DNA from: a virus
Reading direction: 5' to 3' (one strand)
IMG/VR virus record: IMGVR_UViG_3300006924_000099
Location: 1 to 29,957 of that record
DNA: 29,957 nucleotides
The notes beneath the pieces were generated by a model. The model worked only from the letters and a program-made list of their open reading frames with translations. It had not been told where the DNA came from and searched no databases. Below, one piece after another: positions 7,715-15,800 of this stretch. The position numbers and the translations under genes were made by a program. Within the stretch, counting starts at the first letter, position 1. Each line of letters begins with the position of its first letter.

Positions 7715-8899
7715 ATGGAACAAAATGAAAACAAGGATGATACTGTCAAGATAGACATGAAAAACTTAACACCACAAGGAGAACAAGAAAGTGTAACTAA
7801 GGTCGACTTTAGTAAACCTCCGGCGGCAGAAGATGATACCAATGAAGAACCAGTTAAAGATGACGGAGTTGACGAGGCAAGAGTGGTTGGAAGCGATGAA
7901 AGTACCGACACCGTTGAGAAACAAGAAGAAGTACAGGCGGAAGCAGAAGCACAAGAAGCTCCAGCCTTAGAAGAAATAACAGAAGAGAAAGCTGAAGAAC
8001 CGAACGAGGTTACTGAAGAACTAGTTGAAGAAGTTGAGGAGGCTATAGCAGAAGCAGAGGCTACTGGAGAACCACTGCCAGAGAATATTCAAAAGTTAAT
8101 GGACTTTATGAATGAAACTGGCGGAAGCTTGGAAGACTACGTTAATTTAAACAAAGATTATTCTGATTTAGATAATCTAACAGCTTTAACTGAGTATTAC
8201 AAAAGAACAAAGCCGCATTTGTCGGTTGATGAAATAGATTTCTTAATAGAAGACCAATTTAACTTTGACGAAGAGTTAGACGACGAAAAAGATATTAAGA
8301 GAAAAAAGCTAGCGCTAAAAGAGCAAGTTGCCAGCGCAAAGGCCTACTTAGACGGGCAAAAGTCTAAATATTATGATGAGATTAAAGCTGGTTCAAACCT
8401 TCCGCCAGAAGCGCAGAAGGCTATGGATTTCTTTAATCGATACAACAAGGAAAGCGAGCAGAATAACAAGACAGCTGAAAAAGCTAAATCTACGTTCTTA
8501 CAAAAAACCGATCAGGTTTTTAACGACAAGTTCAAAGGTTTTGAATACAACGTCGGAGATAAGAAATATAGATTTAACGTAGGCAATGCTGATGAGGTTA
8601 AGACTACTCAAAGCGACATTAATAACTTTGTCAAAAAGTTTTTGAACGAAGATAATACAATGTCAGACGCTAAGGGTTATCACAAATCTTTATTTACAGC
8701 AATGAACGCAGACGCTGTTGCTAAACACTTTTACGATCAAGGCCGATCAGATGCTATCAAGGATAGTGTCGCAAAAAGTAAAAACGTAAATATGGACCCA
8801 AGACAAAGTCATGGTGAAGTAAAGGTTGGCGGAACAAAATTTAAAGTGTTAAGTGGTGATTCTTCAAATTCTTTGAAATTTAAAATAAAACGAAAATAA
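7715..8899 (+). CDS. Probable capsid scaffolding protein
   Basis: A 394-residue protein between portal and major capsid protein, the usual place of a scaffold. The first ~120 residues are extremely acidic and low-complexity (for example EEPNEVTEELVEEVEEAIAE), followed by helical charged sequence and a basic C-terminus (LKFKIKRK) like the capsid-binding tail of known scaffolds. There is no serine-protease triad, so no fused prohead protease is indicated. It would guide capsid assembly and then leave or be degraded. The leader is almost pure A/T (ttttatattttatattATG), with no Shine-Dalgarno. The function is inferred from position and composition. Confidence 0.8.
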   Translation: MEQNENKDDTVKIDMKNLTPQGEQESVTKVDFSKPPAAEDDTNEEPVKDDGVDEARVVGSDESTDTVEKQEEVQAEAEAQEAPALEEITEEKAEEPNEVTEELVEEVEEAIAEAEATGEPLPENIQKLMDFMNETGGSLEDYVNLNKDYSDLDNLTALTEYYKRTKPHLSVDEIDFLIEDQFNFDEELDDEKDIKRKKLALKEQVASAKAYLDGQKSKYYDEIKAGSNLPPEAQKAMDFFNRYNKESEQNNKTAEKAKSTFLQKTDQVFNDKFKGFEYNVGDKKYRFNVGNADEVKTTQSDINNFVKKFLNEDNTMSDAKGYHKSLFTAMNADAVAKHFYDQGRSDAIKDSVAKSKNVNMDPRQSHGEVKVGGTKFKVLSGDSSNSLKFKIKRK

Positions 8900-8922
8900 T
8901 TTAACTTTAAAATTTAGAAATT

Positions 8923-10314
8923 ATGGCAGGAGTTAATCCAACAGCTGGTAGCGGTTTAAATAGCGTACCAGCACCGGGCAAACAGACAGTCTCATCAGCG
9001 TATGTTGATTTAAGAGACGAGGGCTGGGCTCAACAATATTTACCAGATCTTATGGAGCAAGAAGCTGAGGTTTTTGGAAACAGAACTATCTCAGGATTCT
9101 TATCTCAAGTAGGAGCTGAAGAAGCGATGGCATCTGATCAAGTACTTTGGTCTGAGCAAGGTCGTTTACACATTAAAGAAAGTGTTACTATCACTACAGC
9201 TTCAAGTGGTCTTTGTACTACTAGTGCAGCTCACTCTATAAGAGTAGGTGACACTGTAGTTCTTCACGGACTTACTGGTACTGGCGATGGTGACACTATC
9301 AAAGGTTATGTATCGGCTGTTCCATCAACAACTACTTTCAACGTACTACCTTATACTCAAGCTACGCTAGCAACTAGTTCCTTATTTGCTGACGCTGACA
9401 CAGCTACAGTGTTTGTATACGGTTCTGAGTACGCTAAAGGTGTTGAAGGTAGAGACGAAGGTTTAGAGCCTGGCTTTAAGTCTTTCGAGAACAAACCAAT
9501 TATCATTAAAGATAAGTACGAAGTATCAGGTTCTGACGCGTCTGCAATTGGTTGGATCGAAGTGTCTGGTGAAGACGGACAGAACGGTTACTTATGGTAC
9601 TTGAAAGCTTCAGGTGACACAATGTCTCGTTTCACTGATTACTGTGAAATGGCGATGATTGAAGGTGAATTAAACTCTAACAGTTCAACTGCACCAGCAG
9701 GTACTGAAGGTTTATTTGCAGCTATCAAGAACAGAGGTCACTACACAGCGGGTATTGATGGTTCAAGCGTTTCTGATGACTTAGATTCTTTCGACTTTAT
9801 TCTTAAGAAGTTTGACGCTCAAGGTGCTATTGAAGAAAACATGATGTTTGTAAATAGAGACGTATCTCTAGCTATAGACGATATGTTAGCTTCTATGAAT
9901 TCTTACGGTGGTAGTGGAACATCTTACGGTGTATTCAACAACTCTGAAGATATGGCATTAAACTTAGGTTTCTCTGGATTTAGAAGAGGTTCTTATGACT
10001 TCTACAAGTCTGACTGGAAATACCTAAACGATGCGCAAACTCGTGGAGCTTTAAATGGCGAAGACGTTAGAGGTGTATTTGTACCAGCTGGTGTATCTTC
10101 AGTATACGACCAAATGCTAGGTAAAAATATGAAGCGTCCGTTCTTACACGTTCGTTTCCGTGCTTCTCAAACTGAGTCTCGTAAGATGAAAACATGGGTT
10201 ACAGGATCTGTAGGCGCTGTATCATCTGACTTAGATGCTATGGAGGTAAATTACTTATCTGAAAGATGTTTAATTACTCAAGGAGCTAACAACTTCATGT
10301 TGTTAACTGACTAA
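8923..10314 (+). CDS. Major capsid protein, HK97-fold type (putative)
   Basis: A 463-residue protein after the scaffold, with the size and position of the capsid subunit. The N-terminal arm (about 1-85) includes YVDLRDEGWAQQYLPDLMEQ. Residues about 86-165 look like an inserted beta-rich domain (SIRVGDTVVLHGL, then STTTFNVLPY). The remaining part is alpha/beta and ends with a strand-rich segment (MKTWVTGSVGAVSSDLDAME) typical of capsid C-termini. Phe is encoded by TTC in 11 of 21 cases, unlike the heavily TTT-biased large genes, in keeping with very high expression. A strong terminator follows. The HK97 fold is inferred from family knowledge; no prohead cleavage site can be named. Confidence 0.88.
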   Translation: MAGVNPTAGSGLNSVPAPGKQTVSSAYVDLRDEGWAQQYLPDLMEQEAEVFGNRTISGFLSQVGAEEAMASDQVLWSEQGRLHIKESVTITTASSGLCTTSAAHSIRVGDTVVLHGLTGTGDGDTIKGYVSAVPSTTTFNVLPYTQATLATSSLFADADTATVFVYGSEYAKGVEGRDEGLEPGFKSFENKPIIIKDKYEVSGSDASAIGWIEVSGEDGQNGYLWYLKASGDTMSRFTDYCEMAMIEGELNSNSSTAPAGTEGLFAAIKNRGHYTAGIDGSSVSDDLDSFDFILKKFDAQGAIEENMMFVNRDVSLAIDDMLASMNSYGGSGTSYGVFNNSEDMALNLGFSGFRRGSYDFYKSDWKYLNDAQTRGALNGEDVRGVFVPAGVSSVYDQMLGKNMKRPFLHVRFRASQTESRKMKTWVTGSVGAVSSDLDAMEVNYLSERCLITQGANNFMLLTD

Positions 10315-10324
10315 TTATTATTAA

Positions 10325-10357
10325 GGTCGAGGGCTTCGGTCCTCGATCTTTTTTTTT
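10325..10357 (+). terminator. Intrinsic terminator after the capsid gene, UUCG tetraloop
   Basis: The arms 10325-10334 (ggtcgagggc) and 10339-10348 (gtcctcgatc) pair over 10 bp with two G-U pairs, closed by the very stable c(UUCG)g tetraloop. Nine T residues follow directly (10349-10357). The two bases before the stem (AA) could pair with the first Ts. This is a textbook Rho-independent terminator for the + strand, placed 10 bases after the capsid stop codon. It would cap or attenuate transcription so that capsid mRNA exceeds that of downstream genes. Confidence 0.93.
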
Positions 10358-10380
10358 ATTAACTATTATTATATATTATT

Positions 10381-11211
10381 ATGGCAAAAAAACAAACAAA
10401 AAAAGCACAGGTGGAGAAGCCTGAAGTAAAAGCAACCAACGAGATTACTCAAGTTGTTATTGAAAAACCAAAACCTAAGAAAGACACTTGGGAAATTAAA
10501 GACAGAGTATATATACTTAAACATGGTCTTTCGCCTTTAAGCTATGCTATTAAAAGTTCTAACATATTCTGGTTTGACGAAGAAAAAGGCTACGAAAGAG
10601 AGTTAAAGTATACCAGAAATCAAAAAACACCATTTGTTGATGAATTTCCAGAGGGTTCTCAATCAAAGCTAGAGCATATTGTATTTGAAGACGGCGTTTT
10701 AGTTGTTAAAAAAGAGAAGCAAACCTTGCAGAAACTAATGTCTTTGTATCACCCAAGTTTGAACAAAAAGTACGAGGAGTTTGATGCTGTTAAAAAAGCT
10801 GTTGACGAGGTTGACGTGCTAGAGTTGGAGATAGAAGCTTTAATGGCAGCTAAGGAGATGGACATAGACATGGCAGAAGCTGTAATGCGTGTAGAGTTAG
10901 GATCTAAAGTATCTACGATGAGTTCTAAAGAACTTAAAAGAGATTTACTATTATTTGCTAAGAGAAATCCAAGCATGTTCTTAGAGCTAGCTGATGACGA
11001 TAACGTACATCTTAGAAACATTGGTATTAGAGCAAATGAAATGGGGATAATAAAGTTGTCTCAAGATAACAGAACGTTTAAGTGGGCCTCTAATGATAGA
11101 AAGCTTATGACTGTTCCTTTTGATGAACACCCATACTCTGCGCTTGCAATGTGGTTTAAGACTGACGAAGGTATGGAAGTCTTTAGTAGCATTGAAAAGC
11201 GATTAAAGTAA
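10381..11211 (+). CDS. Conserved virion-module protein of unknown function
   Basis: A 276-residue protein that starts with a Lys-rich stretch (MAKKQTKKAQVEKP) and then has a folded region beginning YILKHGLSPLSYAIKSSNIF and FWFDEEKGYERELKYTRNQKTPF. A helical middle (LELEIEALMAAKEMDIDMAEAVMRVELG) and a C-terminal part with RTFKWASNDRKLMTVPFDEHP follow. The pattern is one I associate with proteins coded just after the capsid gene in marine phages; no function is known to me. Candidates are a capsid-associated, decoration or assembly protein. It is flanked by the capsid terminator upstream and a strong RNA hairpin downstream, so its expression may be set separately from both neighbours. Confidence 0.8.
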   Translation: MAKKQTKKAQVEKPEVKATNEITQVVIEKPKPKKDTWEIKDRVYILKHGLSPLSYAIKSSNIFWFDEEKGYERELKYTRNQKTPFVDEFPEGSQSKLEHIVFEDGVLVVKKEKQTLQKLMSLYHPSLNKKYEEFDAVKKAVDEVDVLELEIEALMAAKEMDIDMAEAVMRVELGSKVSTMSSKELKRDLLLFAKRNPSMFLELADDDNVHLRNIGIRANEMGIIKLSQDNRTFKWASNDRKLMTVPFDEHPYSALAMWFKTDEGMEVFSSIEKRLK

Positions 11212-11220
11212 GTGATTATT

Positions 11221-11261
11221 TATGATAGCTAGGTCGCCCGAGTGGTGGCTTAGCTATCATA
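11221..11261 (+). promoter_or_regulatory. Long GU-containing RNA hairpin in an intergenic leader
   Basis: Bases 11221-11238 pair with 11244-11261 to give an uninterrupted 18-bp stem with a 5-base loop (cgagt). Three pairs are G-U (11232/11250, 11234/11248, 11236/11246), which only pair as + strand RNA, so the structure is read on the coding strand. No T-run follows (the next bases are ataaataaaacaca), so it is not a standard intrinsic terminator. It ends 14 bases before the ATG at 11276. Possible roles are an mRNA processing (RNase III-like) or 3'/5'-end stabilising element, or control of translation of the adaptor-like gene. The role is unknown. Confidence 0.75.
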
Positions 11262-11275
11262 ATAAATAAAACACA

Positions 11276-11989
11276 ATGGCAGTAGACGTAAATACAGTAT
11301 ATCAAAGGGTGTTGGCTATCGCCAATAAAGAGCAAAGAGGTTATATTACACCTCAAGAGTTCAACTTATTTGCTAATCAAGCTCAGATGAAAATATTTGA
11401 GCAGTACTTTTACGATGTCAATCAGTTTAGCAGAGTTCCAGGTAATGATACCGGTGTAGGCGATATGCTGAGTTTATTAGCCGAAAAAATAGCTGAATTT
11501 GAGGTTCATAGCGCTACAGTAACTTCCGGCGCTACTCTACCTACTGATCTTTATAAAATAATGGATCTATATTATACGGACGCTAGCAGCGATGTTTACC
11601 CATTACAAAGAATTACAAAAAAAGAATTTTCTCAGTATAGGCTTTCTAAGTTACCTATAATATCAGGTACTAAACCCGTATACATTCAAAACTCAACTGG
11701 AGTAGTGTGTTATTCAGCGTTGACTAGATCTACTTCTACAGCTATAACTAGCGGTGTTGCTATAGACTATATTAAGAAGCCAGCGAACGCTGTTTGGGGT
11801 TATAATGTTATTGTAGGTCAGGCTTTGTATAACAGCTCAACATCAACAGACTTTGAGTTGCATCCTTCAGAAGAAACATCGTTAGTTAACGAGATACTAG
11901 AATTAGCTGGTATAATGATGGAGAAGCCTGGTTTAATTAATATAGCTAACGCAGAAGAAGATAAAAAAGTACAACAAGAAAAATCATAA
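11276..11989 (+). CDS. Head-tail adaptor / ring-like structural protein (first of a pair)
   Basis: A 237-residue protein with a helical N-terminus (VYQRVLAIANKEQRGYITPQ, then EFNLFANQAQMKIFEQYF), a beta-rich centre with ATLPTDLYKIMDLYYTD, and a helical C-terminus (ETSLVNEILELAGIMMEKPG). The helical N-terminus followed by an 'LPxD' strand pattern resembles short-tailed phage adaptors (T7 gp11 or P22 gp4 type), which sit under the portal. The next gene shows the same central pattern, so the two may form stacked rings. Position after the capsid block supports a connector role. Assignment is by pattern and context only. Confidence 0.72.
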   Translation: MAVDVNTVYQRVLAIANKEQRGYITPQEFNLFANQAQMKIFEQYFYDVNQFSRVPGNDTGVGDMLSLLAEKIAEFEVHSATVTSGATLPTDLYKIMDLYYTDASSDVYPLQRITKKEFSQYRLSKLPIISGTKPVYIQNSTGVVCYSALTRSTSTAITSGVAIDYIKKPANAVWGYNVIVGQALYNSSTSTDFELHPSEETSLVNEILELAGIMMEKPGLINIANAEEDKKVQQEKS

Positions 11990-11992
11990 TAA

Positions 11993-12868
11993 ATGGGACT
12001 ACTTAGCGGAACAGAGCAAGATTATTACGAAGGTAGCGATTTAGGCAACTATCAGTTTATATCTTTAGATGAAATTATTAGTCAATTTATTATTGCTTAC
12101 GTTGGCGAAGATAACCTTATATCTAAAGTAAAGAGAACTGATGTAGCGTTCCACGCTCAAAGAGCTTTAGCAGAGTTATCTTTTGATACTTTAAAATCAA
12201 TAAAATCTCAGGAAATAGTTATGCCAGCTACGTTAGTAATGCCATTGCCTAGAGACTACGTTAACTATGTAAAGCTTACTTGGTCAGACAACGCTGGTAT
12301 TGAACATGTAATATATCCAATGTCTAAAACTAGTAATCCTAGCTCTATTAAGCAAAACGCCGCGGGAGAATATCAGTTTAGTGGTGACGCGCTAGAATAT
12401 AATGACACGTCTAAAACTTCTGACAACTACAAGACTGAAAATCCAGCTGAGAATAGTAACTTTGACTACGATTACGATGATAATATATATAACCTGAACG
12501 AAGGTAAGCGATATGGGTTAGACCCTGCGTTTGCTCAAACTAACGGTTCTTTTTACATCGATGAGTTAAAAGGAAATATACACTTTAGCTCTAACATCGC
12601 TGGCGCAACTGTAATACTTAAATACATAAGTGATAGTCTTGGCACTGATGCCGAGATGCAGGTTCATAAGTTCGCAGAAGAAGCTATGTATAAACAAATA
12701 GCTTACGCTATACTTTCTACTAGAGCTAACGTGCAAGAATATATTGTTCAAAGGTTTAAGAAAGATGCTAGAGCTGCTAAGCGCCAAGCTAAACTAAGGC
12801 TTTCTAATATTAAGCTAGAGGAAATCACGCAAATACTACGAGGTAAATCCAAACAAATTAAACACTAA
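11993..12868 (+). CDS. Head-tail adaptor / ring-like structural protein (second of a pair)
   Basis: A 291-residue protein starting three bases after the previous stop. It has a helical N-terminus with FHAQRALAELSFDTLKSIKS, then VMPLPRDYVNYVKLTWSDN, which parallels the LPxD segment of the gene before it, an Asp/Asn/Tyr-rich insertion (NFDYDYDDNIYN), and a basic helical C-terminus (RFKKDARAAKRQAKLRLSNI) able to contact DNA or acidic portal surfaces. It likely forms a ring between portal and tail. The N-terminal FHAQRALAELSFD stretch resembles adaptor-type proteins of podovirus-like phages. The exact ring position is not determinable. Confidence 0.75.
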   Translation: MGLLSGTEQDYYEGSDLGNYQFISLDEIISQFIIAYVGEDNLISKVKRTDVAFHAQRALAELSFDTLKSIKSQEIVMPATLVMPLPRDYVNYVKLTWSDNAGIEHVIYPMSKTSNPSSIKQNAAGEYQFSGDALEYNDTSKTSDNYKTENPAENSNFDYDYDDNIYNLNEGKRYGLDPAFAQTNGSFYIDELKGNIHFSSNIAGATVILKYISDSLGTDAEMQVHKFAEEAMYKQIAYAILSTRANVQEYIVQRFKKDARAAKRQAKLRLSNIKLEEITQILRGKSKQIKH

Positions 12869-12873
12869 TATAC

Positions 12874-15800
12874 ATGCCGGAGTTAAAAAGAAATTTTCTA
12901 AAAGGTAAAATGAACAAAGACCTTGATGAAAGGTTAGTTCCAGACGGTGAGTATAGAGATGCTTTAAACATAGAGATTTCTACATCTGAAGACTCAGACG
13001 TTGGTTCTGTTCAAAACGTAAAAGGTAATAAATATATTGAAAATACAAGCTACACGCTTTCTAACTCTGCTGAGTCAGTTGGCCACTACGTAGATGAAAT
13101 AAATTCTCACGCTTATAACTTTGTTAGACTAGCTTCAGACGTAACCGCTAACACAAGCTTTGCAAATTACTCTAGCACACCAAGATATTTAGGCACTAAG
13201 TCAGACGCCATCATTAGAATAGAAGATGATAAGTCTTCAAACGAAGTTAAGAGTGAGGTTATATTTTGCGATGTGTATGAAGCAAGAGTAACTCCTAACC
13301 CTTTTACAGCTAACGTTATCGATGGCCTTGATGTAAACATACCTTTATACATAAGGCCTGGCATGAAGGTTCAAGCAATAGATCTTGATGGTAACGATCT
13401 ATGGGGAGAGTCGAACGACGTGAGAGTAGTTAGCGCTCCTTGGCCTAGTCTAATTGGTGCTAGCACAGGGACTGTTAACATAACATCGGTATTAAACGTA
13501 GCTAATATATACACTCAGTCTATGATTGACAACGGGGTTGTAATTAGGTTTACGGATGAAAAAATATTAAACTTTAAAGGTGGAACGTTAGAACTAGAAC
13601 AAAATAACAAAAACGCGTCGGGCGTTGACGTAAATGCTTTGGCCGTATATACTCCTGAAAGTAACATTATAACTGGGGTAAACATAATAGATGGCCTACT
13701 GTATTTTACAAACAATATTGATGAGCCTAAAAAAATTAACATAGCTCAATGTAGAAAAGGTAGTGGTTACTCGAAAAGCACAGCTTTAAAACACCATACG
13801 AGACTTATAATAGACAAGGAAGGTGTTAGCGTTAACAAAGGGCATATAAAAAAATCTCATGTTACACTTATAAAACCATCGCCTACTAGAGCACCTAGAG
13901 TAGAAGGTTTTACTTCAGAAAGAAGCGGTATAACAACATCCTATCTGTATGATACTGCTGGCACTGAGTTTGACTTATCTCCAAACGGAGTGTTATACAA
14001 CGCTTCAGATGTAAGTCCTGACACTATTCAATTAACAACAGGCAACTCTAACCCCGATTGGTTTGTTGGAGATATTATACGTATGAAGGGCGCGACTTCA
14101 TCTATAGAAGTTGATTTAGTTTTAGACGAAAAAATTAACGACTACACTTTTGTTTTTGAAATAAGAAATATACCTAGCTCATACACAGCGAGCACCGCGC
14201 CTGAAATATGGATTGGTAAGCTTTTTGAAAAAGAAAATATATACGAAGATAAATTTATATCGTTTGCATATAGATACAAATACAACGACAACGAATACTC
14301 TGTAATATCGCCATACTCTAAGCCTTTGTTTATCCCTGGCAAATATGACTACGATCCAATATCCGGCTTTAATACGGGTATGTCTAACAACTTAAAAAGA
14401 GTAGAAGTATACGATTACATTCCATACAGTATTCCAAAAGACGTAGTTGAAGTTGAGCTACTGTATAGAGAAACTCAATCACCTAACGTATACCTTATTA
14501 AAAAAATTAGTATATCCGACGAGGAGTGGAATTCGAGAATTACTAAAAGCAAACACAAAGGTAAAACCGTGATCAACTCGCAGCTATTCGGTAGCACAAT
14601 ACCAACAAATCAGGTTGACAGGCTGCAAGACAATGTTCCAACAAAAGCTGCTGCTCAAGAAATTACAGCGTCAAGACTTATGTTTGGTAATTACACGGAG
14701 AACTATAACCTAGTTGACGATGCTGGTCTTCCTGTCAAAGCTAGACTATTGATGCAGTTAAGCTCTAAGAATATTAACTCTGAGTTAAACATAAACTCTA
14801 CAAACAACTTTGAAGCGTCTCAGCTAACTACACTCACCAACAGTTATAATGTAGCGTTACCGTGCGATGAAGAAGCTATCGATGGAGATACCGGAGATAA
14901 TTACAACCCTACAAACTATTATTTTGAAGCGCCGACAGCTGGAGATTATACATTCGAAGCTAGCTGTAAATGGAAAGCTCAAAATGGAATTTTAGCTCTA
15001 GATGCTCTTAATAACAACAATTACATGTGGCTTTTTCCTTGGGCTTATTTAGAGTTGAGAGACTACGACACACAGGAGGTTTTAGCCACAGGAGCTCAGT
15101 ATAACAATGGAGACCCTGGAGCGCACGCTAGTTTTTTGCAGTTTACAAATCAAACCATTAGTGGATCTACGAATCCAAGAGCAGCTTTCAACGGTAGCAC
15201 CTGGTGGGGTAACACTTTTACTTCTAACCAACCGGGTTGGATTACTAGCAATTACAGGCCAACACTAACACTAGACTCTACAGTAAACTTAACCGCCGGC
15301 AAGAAGGTATACATAAGAGTTGTAGCTCAAGACCCTACAGACAATACTAATTTGCCGCAGGGAACAATACCTGACGGAACAGTAGAGTTTATTTACCAGT
15401 ACAACAGTGGAACTTTACCGTTAGATACTTTCTCTTGGATTAACACAACCCATACTTCTGAGATAACAAACGGTGTATTCAAATGTACGGCTTCACCTGA
15501 AAGCAACGGTACTTTTAATGTTACGTCTGGGGTTGAATCAATAAAAACAGAAAGAAAATATCAACTAGGTGTTGTCTATAGAGACTCTTACAATAGACAA
15601 TCGACGGTGTTGATAAGCGATAACGCTGCTTTAGATATTAAAAAGTCTTATTCTGAAAATGCCAACGCAATAAAGGCTAAAATACTAAACAAAGCGCCTT
15701 ATTGGGCTGACTACTACAAGTTTTTCATTAAAGAAAATGCTAATCCTTTTTACAATCTAGTAATGTCTGCTGCCTACGAGAACAACGACGCTAGCGCTTT

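Noticed and set aside
7805-7816. DFSK in the scaffold-like protein as another processing motif
   Set aside because: It lies in acidic low-complexity sequence without domain borders, and such a short motif arises easily by chance.
11232-11254. tRNA-like segment (CCCGAGTGGT resembles the D-arm of tRNA-Ser/Leu)
   Set aside because: No acceptor, anticodon or T-arm surrounds it, and the bases are fully used by the 18-bp hairpin.
11221-11275. Hairpin as an intrinsic terminator
   Set aside because: No T-run follows on either strand; the downstream bases are A-rich.
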